Source: Oscillospiraceae bacterium (GTDB lineage: Bacteria; Bacillota_A; Clostridia; Oscillospirales; CAG-272). From it: 48,219 nt of DNA. Both the position numbers and the translations under genes were made by a program. The stretch spans positions 1 through 48,219 of the forward strand of contig SVUH01000010.1 in assembly GCA_015063335.1 (NCBI GenBank). Direction: 5' to 3'. A model generated the notes under the pieces. The model searched no databases. It worked only from the letters and a program-made list of their open reading frames with translations, and was not told the origin of the DNA. This document shows, one piece after another, positions 16,787-24,701 of this stretch (positions are counted from its first letter, which is position 1; every line of letters starts with the position of its first letter).

Positions 16787-18073
16787 ATGTCAAGCTTTAA
16801 GATAGAAACTAAATGCATTCAGTCGGGCTACACCCCCGCAAACGGAGAGCCCAGAGTGCTCCCCATCTGCCAGAGCACTACCTACAAGTACGATAGCGCC
16901 TCACACCTTGGCGATCTGTTCGACCTCAAGGCTCCCGGTCATATGTATTCGAGAATTTCCAATCCCACCGTTGACGCGGTCGAAAAGAAGATCGCTGACC
17001 TCGAGGGCGGAACGGGTGCAGTTCTCTGCTCCTCGGGACAGGCTGCTAACCTATTGGCTATCCTCAACATAACCTCGGCAGGACAGAATATCGTAAGCAT
17101 GTCCTCAATCTACGGCGGCACGGTAAATCTCTTTGCCGTTACGCTCAAGCGTATTGGAATTGAGGTGCGCTTTGTTACCCCCGAAATGTCCGACGAGGAG
17201 GTCGCTTCTCACATCGACGAGAACACGAGAATGTTCTTTGGTGAGACCATTGCAAACCCCGCGCTCGTGGTTTTTGATATTGAGAGATACGCAAAGCTTG
17301 CTCACGCTCACGGCATTCCACTCGTAGTTGACAACACCTTTGCAACTCCCGTTCTTTGCCGCCCCTTTGAGTTCGGTGCGGACATCGTTGTTCACTCTAC
17401 CACAAAATACATGGACGGACACGCGCAGGTAGTCGGCGGAGTCGTCGTTGACGGCGGTCGCTTCGACTGGACGGCAGGCGGCAAATACCCCGAGCTTACC
17501 GAGCCCGACGCGTCCTACCACGGAGTAGTTTACACCAAGGACTTCGGAAACGAGAACGCATACTTCACAAAGCTTCGCGTTCAGCTTATCCGTGACTTTG
17601 GCACGCCCCTCGCGCCCATGCCCGCATATCTTCTCAACATTGGTCTTGAAACTCTTGCTCTGCGTATGGAGCGCCACTGCGCAAATGCGCTCAAGGTTGC
17701 TAAGTTCCTTGAGAAGAACGAGAACGTTACGTGGGTAAACTACCCAAAACTTGAGGGCAACTCGCAGTATGAGCTTGCCGAAAAATATCTCCCCCTCGGC
17801 GCATGCGGAGTTATCTCCTTTGGCGTTAAGGGCGGCAGAGAGGCTGCTGTTAAGTTCATGGACAGCCTTAAGCTTGCGGCAATCGTCGTTCACGTCGCAG
17901 ACGCGAGAACGTCCGTGCTTCACCCTGCAAGCACCACCCACCGTCAGCTCACCGACGAGCAGCTTATAGATGCGGGAATTACGCCCGACCTCGTTCGCTT
18001 CTCCGTTGGAATTGAGAACGCAGACGACATTATTGCCGACCTCGCAGAGGCTCTCGAGGCTTCACAGAAATAA
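16787..18073 (+). CDS. metY: O-acetylhomoserine sulfhydrylase
   Basis: This PLP-dependent cytoplasmic enzyme (428 aa) makes homocysteine (or methionine) from O-acetylhomoserine and sulfide (or methanethiol). The Cys/Met metabolism PLP family is shown by the PLP-Lys motif VVHSTTKYMDGHA near residue 210, the SSGQAANLLAI phosphate-binding region near 80, VVDNTFATP near 180, and HPASTTHRQLTDE near the end. A length near 430 aa favours MetY over the shorter cystathionine gamma-synthase (about 380 aa). An AAGGAG site precedes the ATG. The next gene makes its substrate, so the two form a two-step operon. Confidence 0.93.
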   Translation: MSSFKIETKCIQSGYTPANGEPRVLPICQSTTYKYDSASHLGDLFDLKAPGHMYSRISNPTVDAVEKKIADLEGGTGAVLCSSGQAANLLAILNITSAGQNIVSMSSIYGGTVNLFAVTLKRIGIEVRFVTPEMSDEEVASHIDENTRMFFGETIANPALVVFDIERYAKLAHAHGIPLVVDNTFATPVLCRPFEFGADIVVHSTTKYMDGHAQVVGGVVVDGGRFDWTAGGKYPELTEPDASYHGVVYTKDFGNENAYFTKLRVQLIRDFGTPLAPMPAYLLNIGLETLALRMERHCANALKVAKFLEKNENVTWVNYPKLEGNSQYELAEKYLPLGACGVISFGVKGGREAAVKFMDSLKLAAIVVHVADARTSVLHPASTTHRQLTDEQLIDAGITPDLVRFSVGIENADDIIADLAEALEASQK

Positions 18074-18115
18074 GGCAGTAAGCAGGGGTAAAAAACACGA
18101 AAGAGAGGCTACAAA

Positions 18116-19033
18116 ATGCCCATCAGAATACCAAATCTTTTGCCCGCGACGCAGGTTTTGCTTGACGAGAACATCTTTGTTATGACGGAAACACGCGCTA
18201 TGACGCAGGATATCCGTCCGCTTAAAATTCTCATGCTCAATCTCATGCCGCAGAAGATCGTGACAGAAACGCAGATAGCGCGCCTTATAGGCAACACCCC
18301 CTTGCAGGTGGAGCTTGAGCTTTTGCAGACCGCAACGCACAAGTCAAAGCACACCTCGGCGGAGCACATGCTCGCGTTTTACAAGACCTTTGACGAGGTC
18401 CGCCACAAAAAGTACGACGGTCTTATCATAACGGGTGCGCCCGTCGAGCAGATGGAATTTGAGGAGGTCGAGTACTGGGACGAGCTTTGCGAGATAATGG
18501 AGTGGAGCAAGACGCACGTAACAAGCACCTTCCACATCTGCTGGGGCGCGCAGGCAGGTCTTTACTACCACTACGGTGTGAAAAAGTATCCGCTTGAGCG
18601 TAAGCTATTCGGAGTTTTTGAGCACAAGCTCGACCACAAGCACTCCATGCTTTTCCGCGGCTTTGACGATACGTTCGTCGTACCTCACTCCCGACACACC
18701 ACGTGTCTGCGCGAGGATATAGAGGCAGTGCCTGCGCTTAAGATACTTTCAAGCTCTGACGAGGCGGGCGTATTCGTATGCGCTACCGACAAGGGCAGAC
18801 AGATATTTGTGACCGGTCACTCCGAATACGACGCGGACACCCTCAAAAAGGAGTATTTCCGCGACAAAAACGCAGGGCTTCCCATCGACGTTCCGAAGAA
18901 TTACTTTCCCGATGACGACGACACGCGCGAGCCTATCGTGCGTTGGAGAAGCTGCGCAAATCTTCTGTACTCCAACTGGCTTAACTACTTCGTATATCAG
19001 TCAACGCCTTACGACATTGACGAAATAAAATAA
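18116..19033 (+). CDS. metA: Homoserine O-acetyltransferase, MetA type
   Basis: This enzyme (305 aa) activates homoserine by acylation, the first committed step to methionine. MetA-family motifs are intact at the family's usual numbering: the nucleophile Cys142 in [12 protein letters not shown], and His235 and Glu237 in VTGHSEYDA. Residue 111 is Glu ([11 protein letters not shown]). In characterised MetA proteins Glu111 selects acetyl-CoA and Gly111 selects succinyl-CoA. I therefore call it an acetyltransferase, which agrees with metY 42 bp upstream. Databases often name such proteins homoserine O-succinyltransferase. Confidence 0.95.
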   Translation: MPIRIPNLLPATQVLLDENIFVMTETRAMTQDIRPLKILMLNLMPQKIVTETQIARLIGNTPLQVELELLQTATHKSKHTSAEHMLAFYKTFDEVRHKKYDGLIITGAPVEQMEFEEVEYWDELCEIMEWSKTHVTSTFHICWGAQAGLYYHYGVKKYPLERKLFGVFEHKLDHKHSMLFRGFDDTFVVPHSRHTTCLREDIEAVPALKILSSSDEAGVFVCATDKGRQIFVTGHSEYDADTLKKEYFRDKNAGLPIDVPKNYFPDDDDTREPIVRWRSCANLLYSNWLNYFVYQSTPYDIDEIK

Positions 19034-19090
19034 TGACTGTTACATTTAGCGCAGACCAAAAACACACAAATACTGATATTATCCAAAAGT

Positions 19091-19127
19091 CGCTTTTGCT
19101 ATGTAAAATATAGCGAAAGCGGTTTTT
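19091..19127 (+). terminator. Terminator of metY-metA
   Basis: A 12-bp stem with one wobble pair (arms 19091-19102 and 19110-19121, 7-nt loop) is followed by GTTTTTG. Confidence 0.8.
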
Positions 19128-19205
19128 GTGTAGAAATTTTCGAGATAGATCTCTCAAATTTCATTTTTATTCAAAGTGTGTTTTTTCGCCGCGCTTTGGA
19201 TCTCT

Positions 19206-19223
19206 GGCGTACACATGTACGCC
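19206..19223. promoter_or_regulatory. Inverted repeat upstream of the radical SAM gene
   Basis: GGCGTACA and TGTACGCC form a perfect 8-bp inverted repeat with a 2-nt centre, 43 bp before the gene start. It could be an operator or a hairpin in the leader. No clear promoter is visible between it and the metA terminator. Confidence 0.4.
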
Positions 19224-19266
19224 GACGAGAACCAAATCACGACTTCTGCATCTAAATGAAACAGCC

Positions 19267-20109
19267 ATGAGGTTTAAAGAAATGTATTCAAGAGTTTACG
19301 TTGAAATAACTAACGTGTGCAACAAAAGCTGCTCTTTCTGCCACGGTCACAAGAGAGAGCCTCGGCGAATGAGTCTTGAGGAGTTCGACACTCTCACGGA
19401 CAAGCTTTTACCCCACACGAAATATCTTTACTACCACCTCATGGGTGAGCCGCTGACGCACCCTCTTCTGCTCGATTTTATCCGCCTTGCCTCGAAAAAG
19501 GGCTTTAAATCGGCAATCACCACCAACGGCACGCTTCTGCCAAGGCTCGGCAAGACGCTTATCGAGTCGGGTGTTTACAAGGTTAACATCTCGCTTCACA
19601 GCTTTGAGGGCGAGGAGGGCGATGTCTACGGCACGTATATCGACTCCTGCCTTGATTTTGCCGACGAGGCGAGCCGCGCAGGCGTTCTTATCGTTATGAG
19701 AATGTGGAATAACGGTCACGACGGCGGCAAAAACGCGGATATTGTTGACCGCATGAAAAAGAAATTCGGTACGGACACGTGGGTGACCTCATCTAAGGGC
19801 GGTCGCATTCGCCACAAGCTGCACTACGAGTACGGCGAGAGATTTGAGTGGCCCGATTTGACCGCTTCCGACGGCGGCGAGCACGTTTTCTGCTATGGTC
19901 TTTCAGATCATTTCGGTATTCTCGCAGACGGTACTGTCGTGCCCTGCTGCCTTGACTCCGACGGCATAATCAGTCTCGGTAACGCATTCGACACGGATAT
20001 TGCGGATATTTTGAGTTCCCCGCGCGCAAAAGCAATTGCAGAGGGCTTTAAAAATCGCACCGCGTGCGAGGAGCTTTGCCGTAGGTGCGGCTACGCACGC
20101 AGGTTTTGA
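19267..20109 (+). CDS. Radical SAM protein with SPASM-type C-terminus
   Basis: This cytoplasmic protein of about 280 aa has the [4Fe-4S]-binding CNKSCSFC motif (residues 18-25) that cleaves S-adenosylmethionine. HLMGEPLTHP and SAITTNGTLL follow, as in the radical SAM barrel. The C-terminal third has further Cys residues (FCYGLSDHFG, VPCCLDSDG, ACEELCRRCG), typical of SPASM auxiliary-cluster domains. Related enzymes modify peptides or mature other enzymes. No precursor peptide or partner gene is visible nearby, so the substrate is unknown. I took the ATG at 19267; another at 19282 is possible and neither has a strong ribosome site. An upstream in-frame extension to 19126 crosses the hairpin region and is unlikely. 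Confidence 0.88.
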   Translation: MRFKEMYSRVYVEITNVCNKSCSFCHGHKREPRRMSLEEFDTLTDKLLPHTKYLYYHLMGEPLTHPLLLDFIRLASKKGFKSAITTNGTLLPRLGKTLIESGVYKVNISLHSFEGEEGDVYGTYIDSCLDFADEASRAGVLIVMRMWNNGHDGGKNADIVDRMKKKFGTDTWVTSSKGGRIRHKLHYEYGERFEWPDLTASDGGEHVFCYGLSDHFGILADGTVVPCCLDSDGIISLGNAFDTDIADILSSPRAKAIAEGFKNRTACEELCRRCGYARRF

Positions 20110-20139
20110 GGGACGCGGGGACGCGGGGACACTGGGACG

Positions 20140-20265
20140 CGTTTTTCCACCTTTTTTGTGAAAAAGGTGGAGCCAAAAAACTTTAAAAAATTAAAGTTTT
20201 TGTGGACATAGCAGAAGACGGAGATTTTAATTTTAAAATTAGATATAGAACAATTTTTATAGTTT
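20140..20265 (+). repeat. Composite intergenic repeat (B-type, inverted copy)
   Basis: This is the reverse-oriented copy of the B unit. It holds a CCACCTTTT/AAAAAGGTGG hairpin, then GGAGCCAAAAAACTTT, TTAAAGTTTTTGTGGACA and GCAGAAGACGGAGATTTTAA. It begins about 30 bp after the radical SAM stop codon and runs into A-type repeats. Confidence 0.75.
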
Positions 20266-20458
20266 TCTTTTGCTTACCTTTTCTTTTTCAAAAGAAAAGT
20301 AAGAGAAAGACGGCGGGCACTTCGCACCGCCGTCTTTCATTTTTTATTTTAAAATTTAGAGAAACCCTTTACCATTTTCTTTTGCTTACCTTTTCTTTTT
20401 AAAAAAAGTAAGTAGTTTTCTTTTGCTACTTTTCTTTTCTAAAAGAAAAGTAGGGAAA
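20266..20458. repeat. A-type repeats, including a perfect 13-bp palindrome
   Basis: Three pyrimidine-rich blocks (TTTTCTTTTGCTTACC) face purine-rich complements. The last forms a perfect stem, CTACTTTTCTTTT with AAAAGAAAAGTAG, at 20426-20453. The block fills the gap between the convergent radical SAM gene and the zinc-ribbon array. Confidence 0.75.
20306..20337. terminator. GC-rich hairpin between convergent genes
   Basis: An 11-bp stem (AAAGACGGCGG with CCGCCGTCTTT, 10-nt loop) is followed on the plus strand by CATTTTTTATTTT. It probably ends the radical SAM transcript, and perhaps also the opposing zinc-ribbon transcript. Confidence 0.65.
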
Positions 20459-20460
20459 AA

Positions 20461-21072
20461 TCAATAAAGTCCGATAGCTTCGAGAATCTCAAGGAAAATA
20501 TCGAAAATCATCTCGATCAAGTAGGTGAAGTCGAACATATCACCAAAATACATACCTCCCACACCGATTACGGCAGCACCGCTCATCATAAATCCAAACA
20601 GCGAGGAAACAAAAACAGCAACGTTGATAACCGTAGCGATCGAAGCGAGTATAATGGTTACGATAGAGAGAATGTTAGTGATCTTAAAGAAGATCGAAAC
20701 AGGCTTCTCGGTAACTTTCTTATAAGGCTTAGCAAGGACTCTTGCAACGATAGCCAGAATAAGCGGGATAAGACCGCTCGCAAAGCTCAAAAACGCAAAT
20801 GCGGAAAGTGCAAGAGCTACGATGGGCTTAGCCAGATCCTTCTTTCCTGCCTCGGGAGCTTCCTTTATGACATCAGCTGCCTCTGCTACCTCGGCAGCCT
20901 CTGCTACTTCAAGCGCGGGAGCTTCTTCGGTAACAACTGCCGCTGTAGCAGCTTCTTCGAGAGCCACTTCCTCTGCGCCCTCGGGCGCTACGTAATTTTC
21001 ATTAGGTTGACCGCAAGCAAGACATACCTTATCGGTTTCCTTCATCTCACAACCACAAACAGAACAAAACAT
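20461..21072 (-). CDS. Zinc-ribbon membrane protein 6 of the array
   Basis: This 203-aa protein has one N-terminal zinc ribbon: CSVCG at residues 3-7 and CLACG at 17-21. An acidic Ala/Glu/Val-rich linker follows to about residue 75. Then come two to three hydrophobic segments (IVALALSAFAFLSFASGLIPLILAIV and ILSIVTIILASIATVINVAVFV) and a final amphipathic helix. The membrane part resembles DUF4190-like small proteins. It is the last gene of a six-gene cluster; the gap from its upstream neighbour is 81 bp, the widest in the cluster. Function is unknown. A membrane-tethered zinc-binding adaptor is an inference from architecture. Confidence 0.82.
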   Translation of the reverse strand: MFCSVCGCEMKETDKVCLACGQPNENYVAPEGAEEVALEEAATAAVVTEEAPALEVAEAAEVAEAADVIKEAPEAGKKDLAKPIVALALSAFAFLSFASGLIPLILAIVARVLAKPYKKVTEKPVSIFFKITNILSIVTIILASIATVINVAVFVSSLFGFMMSGAAVIGVGGMYFGDMFDFTYLIEMIFDIFLEILEAIGLY

Positions 21073-21153
21073 TTTTTATCTCCTTTTCAGAATAATATTT
21101 TTGTATCTAAATGATACCATAAACGATAGTAATTGTCAAGCATTAACTTGTTT

Positions 21154-21744
21154 TTAATAGTAAAGTCCCGACATTGTGATTGCGTAGATGATCACAAAAA
21201 ACAGAACAAATATAGCGTACAACACGCTAAATATCAATGACGCGACCGTTACGTAAGCAGAATACGCTATTCCTACGATCGACGTAACCTTTCCTACGCT
21301 TGCAAAGGAAGACGCGCGAGTGTTCACGTAAGTAAGGGGCTCTTTTGACAGAATGACTCCAATCACACCCGAAATAACTCCCGCAACAGAGCTGTATCCA
21401 ACCAAAGGAAGCATTATCGAAAGTATTCCGAGTATCATAGACGTAATAGCCTTGCCGATGGGAAGCGGTACTGCTTCTCTTGACGGCTCGCGGCGCTTTA
21501 CTATATTAAGGTTGATCGTCTGCGTATTTCCCGCCGCATTAATGGCGCTTGCCGCCTTAGCAACAGCTTCAGACGGAGTCTTTGTGTCTTGATCCTCTAT
21601 GTGTGCGCCACATTCGACGCAGAATTTACCGCCGTCCTCAATTTGCTTACCACAATTCGGGCAGAGCCTTTCGTTGGCTTCACCGCAAGTCGGGCAAAAT
21701 TTCATATCGGAGCTTAATTCGACTCCACAAGTCTTACAGTTCAT
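21154..21744 (-). CDS. Double zinc-ribbon membrane protein 5 of the array
   Basis: This 196-aa protein is the only cluster member with two zinc ribbons: CKTCG with CPTCG (residues 3-21) and CPNCG with CVECG (about 29-47). A linker of about 50 residues leads to hydrophobic segments starting near residue 100 (ITSMILGILSIMLPLVG and VAGVISGVIGVIL) and a long C-terminal span ending in GLYY. The layout, soluble ribbon then DUF4190-like membrane part, matches its neighbours. It starts 29 bp after the preceding gene. Function is unknown. Confidence 0.85.
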   Translation of the reverse strand: MNCKTCGVELSSDMKFCPTCGEANERLCPNCGKQIEDGGKFCVECGAHIEDQDTKTPSEAVAKAASAINAAGNTQTINLNIVKRREPSREAVPLPIGKAITSMILGILSIMLPLVGYSSVAGVISGVIGVILSKEPLTYVNTRASSFASVGKVTSIVGIAYSAYVTVASLIFSVLYAIFVLFFVIIYAITMSGLYY

Positions 21745-21773
21745 AAAAATCTCCCGATTTCAATATCGAGGCG

Positions 21774-22265
21774 TTAAATAAGCGTCCCAAAAAAGTTCAA
21801 AAGAGTATCTCCAAGGTCGGTAAACACGAGCACTATGACCGCCAGCACCCAAAGCACGGTATAAAATACCGTCATAAGAATCGCCGCAATGATAGCAAGC
21901 ACAGCCAAAACCGTAGCAACGCACGACCACACGAGAGCCGCGATCGAAAGTATTTTTGCGATTTTTGCCAGCTTTAATACTACGCTGTCATCTGACTCCT
22001 TGCGAACGCGCCTTGCGAATACCAGCGCGATTATCGCAAACGCCACACCTACTACTATGGGCAGCTGAATTGCCGCACCTGCGAGCACAAGTGCTACGAT
22101 AGCCGTCTTTTTGGGATCCTTCAAGGGCTTTTTCTCTTTTTTTGTATTCTTTAAAATTTCTTCATCTATGGCAAGCTCTTCCTCTGTGACGATGTTTTCG
22201 GTTCCGCAATCGGGGCAGAATTTATCGTCTGTATCAAGCTTTTTGCCGCAGTTGTAGCAGATCAT
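21774..22265 (-). CDS. Zinc-ribbon membrane protein 4 of the array
   Basis: At 163 aa this is the shortest member. The N-terminal ribbon is CYNCG (residues 3-7) with CPDCG (17-21). A lysine-rich linker (KNTKKEKKPLKDPKK) then leads to paired hydrophobic segments (AIVALVLAGAAIQLPIVVGVAFAIIALVF) and a second pair near residue 100. The positive linker suggests the ribbon is cytoplasmic. The gap to the upstream gene is 20 bp, which fits one transcript. No enzymatic motif is visible. Confidence 0.85.
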   Translation of the reverse strand: MICYNCGKKLDTDDKFCPDCGTENIVTEEELAIDEEILKNTKKEKKPLKDPKKTAIVALVLAGAAIQLPIVVGVAFAIIALVFARRVRKESDDSVVLKLAKIAKILSIAALVWSCVATVLAVLAIIAAILMTVFYTVLWVLAVIVLVFTDLGDTLLNFFGTLI

Positions 22266-22285
22266 TTAAAATTCCTCGCAAATAA

Positions 22286-22846
22286 TTAAATCAAGCCGAG
22301 CCCAAAAAGGTAGAAGGTCCAGATGGCAGCCATAACGATAGAGAGCGGAAGTGCGACCTTGGCAGTTATATAGCCCGCCTTGGCAAAGCCGTATATGGGC
22401 GTGCCCTCATAGTCCTCGACTATGGGAAGCGCCTTGTTTTTAGCGATTATCGAAAGCACCCAGCCGGGTACACCGAGAGCGGCAAGATCAAGAGAGGCTA
22501 TACCAAGTATCATGGCGGTTATTGCCTGCGAGCGGTACTTGTCGACGTTTTGCACCTTGTTGACCTCAAAAAGGTACTGCTCCTTGTATCCGTTCTCAAT
22601 TTCCTTTATTTTAGCCTCGCGCTGGCGGTCGTACTCCTCCTCGGCAAGTCTGCGGAATTCCGTCTGACGGCGCATCTCCTCCGCCTTTGCTTGCTCCGCC
22701 TTTAGGCGAGCCTCCTCTTGCATGCGGAGATACTCCGCCTCTCTTATTTGAGCGTCCGCGCTTTGGGGAGTCTCAATCTTTACTCCGCAGTTACTGCAAA
22801 AGAGCGCACCCTCTCTTATACTTTTTCCACAATTATAGCAAAACAT
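22286..22846 (-). CDS. Zinc-ribbon, coiled-coil membrane protein 3 of the array
   Basis: This 186-aa protein has one ribbon, CYNCG (residues 3-7) with CSNCG (17-21). Residues about 30-105 form a highly charged helix rich in Glu, Arg, Ala and Gln (REAEYLRMQEEARLKAEQ), a likely coiled coil not seen in its neighbours. Hydrophobic segments follow (AITAMILGIASLDLAALGVPGWVLSIIA, then a C-terminal span ending GLGLI). The coiled coil could mediate self-association or partner binding. It is in the same orientation and close spacing as the rest of the array. Confidence 0.85.
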   Translation of the reverse strand: MFCYNCGKSIREGALFCSNCGVKIETPQSADAQIREAEYLRMQEEARLKAEQAKAEEMRRQTEFRRLAEEEYDRQREAKIKEIENGYKEQYLFEVNKVQNVDKYRSQAITAMILGIASLDLAALGVPGWVLSIIAKNKALPIVEDYEGTPIYGFAKAGYITAKVALPLSIVMAAIWTFYLFGLGLI

Positions 22847-22882
22847 ATTTTTCCTCCAAAAGTTTTTGTCGGCAATACCAAA

Positions 22883-23401
22883 TTATATAAGTCCCATACC
22901 GCCGAATATTGCGATTATTATAGCGCCTACGATCATTACCGCGATATAGATAAACCAGATAAGCGTAGGCAAAACGTACACGAGTCCAAGTATTGCCGTA
23001 GATACAATTCCGTATATAAATCCAACAGTGCTCGTGGCTTTTGCCGCGGTAACGAAGCCGTTGATGCCGGGGGCATTATATCCGTTGAGCTTTTTGAGCT
23101 TTTTCTTCGCTATCAAGGAGAATATGATCGCCACAAAGAAAGGAACGTCCACGGAAATTATACCCATGACCATAGCGAATATGGCAATACCGCGCTTTTC
23201 CTTATATTCCGCGTCAGACACGGGCGTGGGACGAAAAGTGGACTGCAAATAAGACGTATCGTACGCAGACTGACTCTCGAACGTGGTATTATGTACCTCG
23301 GGCTCACGCTGTACGCTGCCATTTGCGGCTACCCTTGAGCCACAGCAGGAGCAGAATATGTCTCCTTTCTCAATCGGAGAACCGCAAACAGAACAAAACA
23401 T
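22883..23401 (-). CDS. Zinc-ribbon membrane protein 2 of the array
   Basis: This 172-aa protein has one ribbon, CSVCG (residues 3-7) with CSCCG (17-21), then a polar linker of about 50 residues rich in Ser, Thr and Gln. Two pairs of hydrophobic segments follow (IAIFAMVMGIISVDVPFFVAIIFSLIA, then GFIYGIVSTAILGLVYVLP and a long last span). Its C-terminus, GGMGLI, resembles the GLGLI end of the next gene's product. The shared ends and the shared KKLKKLNGY/NKALPIVEDY-type loop suggest duplication of one ancestor. Confidence 0.85.
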   Translation of the reverse strand: MFCSVCGSPIEKGDIFCSCCGSRVAANGSVQREPEVHNTTFESQSAYDTSYLQSTFRPTPVSDAEYKEKRGIAIFAMVMGIISVDVPFFVAIIFSLIAKKKLKKLNGYNAPGINGFVTAAKATSTVGFIYGIVSTAILGLVYVLPTLIWFIYIAVMIVGAIIIAIFGGMGLI

Positions 23402-23439
23402 ATTTATGTACCTACCTTAAAATTTTGATTTATCAATTA

Positions 23440-24012
23440 TCAATAATAGTAATAGAATGATCCCGTGCTTGCTATAATTCCGACAAACATGAGAATGAAA
23501 TAAAGAACGTAGATAAATATCAGCACAGCAACGAGGATAACGAACGATACCAAAACGTAAATGGAAGCGATAAGACCGAACATGCTCAGAGCGCCTGCGC
23601 CCTTTGCGAGAGCCGCGCCGACAGTTCCCTCATAAGCCTTAAGAGCCTTAGCCTTGGACTTGGAAACGAGCGCCATAACAATACCCGCTATCGCACATTC
23701 AAAGGACATAGCAAAGAAAAGTCCGCCAAAGGACATAAGCGCTGAAAGAGCACCCCAAACGAGCGCGGTAATACCCGCAGAAAGAGGATCCTCCGCCTTT
23801 TTTTGCTTCTTTTCGTTTGCCGCTGCGGGCGCCGTTTCCTCGGGCACGTAATCCGTCTCCTCGGCTACGGGCGCTTCTTCAACTGCGAGTGTTTCTTCCA
23901 CTGCGGGAGCTTCCTCCTTTGCTACATTGGTCGTGGGGGTGTTATCGTGGCCGCAAACAGCGCAAACGAAAACTCCGTCGGGAAGCTGTGAATTACAAAA
24001 AGAACAATACAT
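23440..24012 (-). CDS. Zinc-ribbon membrane protein 1 of the array
   Basis: This is the first gene of the cluster (190 aa). The ribbon is CSFCN (residues 3-7) with CAVCG (17-21). A linker of about 55 residues, almost all Glu, Ala, Pro, Val and Thr, precedes the membrane part. That starts at ITALVWGALSALMSFGGLFF and ends with a span closing in four consecutive Tyr. An AGGAG site lies upstream of the ATG, and a promoter is about 80 bp further up. The acidic linker resembles that of the last gene in the array. Confidence 0.84.
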   Translation of the reverse strand: MYCSFCNSQLPDGVFVCAVCGHDNTPTTNVAKEEAPAVEETLAVEEAPVAEETDYVPEETAPAAANEKKQKKAEDPLSAGITALVWGALSALMSFGGLFFAMSFECAIAGIVMALVSKSKAKALKAYEGTVGAALAKGAGALSMFGLIASIYVLVSFVILVAVLIFIYVLYFILMFVGIIASTGSFYYYY

Positions 24013-24092
24013 AACGTCATCTCCTGGTAAATTATAAATTTATACGTATAAGTAATGAGCAGTCTGCCATCTACATATATCTATACACATTA

Positions 24093-24121
24093 ATAATATC
24101 ATATATTTCAGATTTTGTCAA
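24093..24121 (-). promoter_or_regulatory. Promoter of the zinc-ribbon array
   Basis: On the minus strand, TTGACA and TATTAT are separated by 17 nt, about 80 bp upstream of the first array gene. Confidence 0.7.
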
Positions 24122-24171
24122 TAGACGCCACTTTATTTAATATAAATATTTTCATTTTACCTATTTTATCG

Positions 24172-24216
24172 CGCTCTCCCTCAGTCGCTTCGCGACAGCT
24201 CCCTCTCGGAGGGAGC
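24172..24216. repeat. CTC-rich palindromic repeat (type 2, variant)
   Basis: Two adjacent hairpins, GTCGCTTCGCGAC and CTCCCTCTCGGAGGGAG, follow CTCCCTCA. The layout resembles the type 2 repeats near 28.0 and 41.7 kb, but the hairpin sequences differ. The cluster leads directly into GACGACTTTC, a half of the terminator hairpin seen at other composite repeats. Confidence 0.55.
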
Positions 24217-24228
24217 CTCCGACGACTT

Positions 24229-24432
24229 TCCCCTACTTTTCTTTTAAAAAAGAAAAGTAGCAAAAGAAAACTACTTACTTTTTAAAAAAAGAAAATGCAG
24301 CAAAAGAAAACTACTTACTTTTTAAAAAAAGAAAATGCAGCAAAAGAAAACTACATACTTTTTTAAAAAAAGAAAATGTAGCAAAAGAAAACTACTTACT
24401 TTTTTAAAAAAGAAAATGCAGCAAAAGAAAAC
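24229..24432 (+). repeat. Five tandem copies of a 40-bp A-type repeat
   Basis: The word CAAAAGAAAACTA recurs at 24261, 24301, 24341, 24382 and 24422, a period of 40 (once 41) bp. The first copy begins with a perfect 13-bp palindrome (CTACTTTTCTTTT with AAAAGAAAAGTAG, 24233-24260). The units are contiguous, with no unique spacers. Confidence 0.85.
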
Positions 24433-24600
24433 TATAAAAAGCATCTGTTCTATATTTTAAAATTTAAATTTCCATCTTCTGCTGTGTTCGCGAAAACTTT
24501 AATTTTTAAAGTTTTTTGCCACGCGATCATGAACGCAGTTCATGGACCGAAGCGAAGCGTAGGTATTTACCCAAAAAAGCGTGAAAACCCGCGTCCTCTT
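24433..24600 (+). repeat. Composite intergenic repeat (B-type, variant end)
   Basis: The B words TTCCATCTTCTGCTGTG, GAAAACTTTAATTTTTAAAG and TTTTTTGCCACG appear in the same order as at 14.7 and 36.0 kb. Instead of the CCACCTTTT hairpin it ends with GCGATCATGAACGC and GTTCATGGACC, which contain a GAAC/GTTC-type inverted pair. No gene is supported between 24013 and 24701. Confidence 0.6.
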
Positions 24601-24701
24601 AATATACCACATACCATAATATAGCATTTGTTTCGTTTCAGTTTATATTTCTATGGTAGTATACTCGCGTATTGTGGAAAAAAGTCGAAAGGTTTGGCGT
24701 T

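Noticed and set aside
19126..19266. 47-residue extension of the radical SAM protein
   Set aside because: It begins in the T-run of the metA terminator and crosses the inverted repeat. The residues do not resemble the family and there is no ribosome site.
24229..24432. CRISPR array
   Set aside because: The 40-bp period looks tempting, but the units are contiguous low-complexity repeats with no unique spacers and no cas genes.
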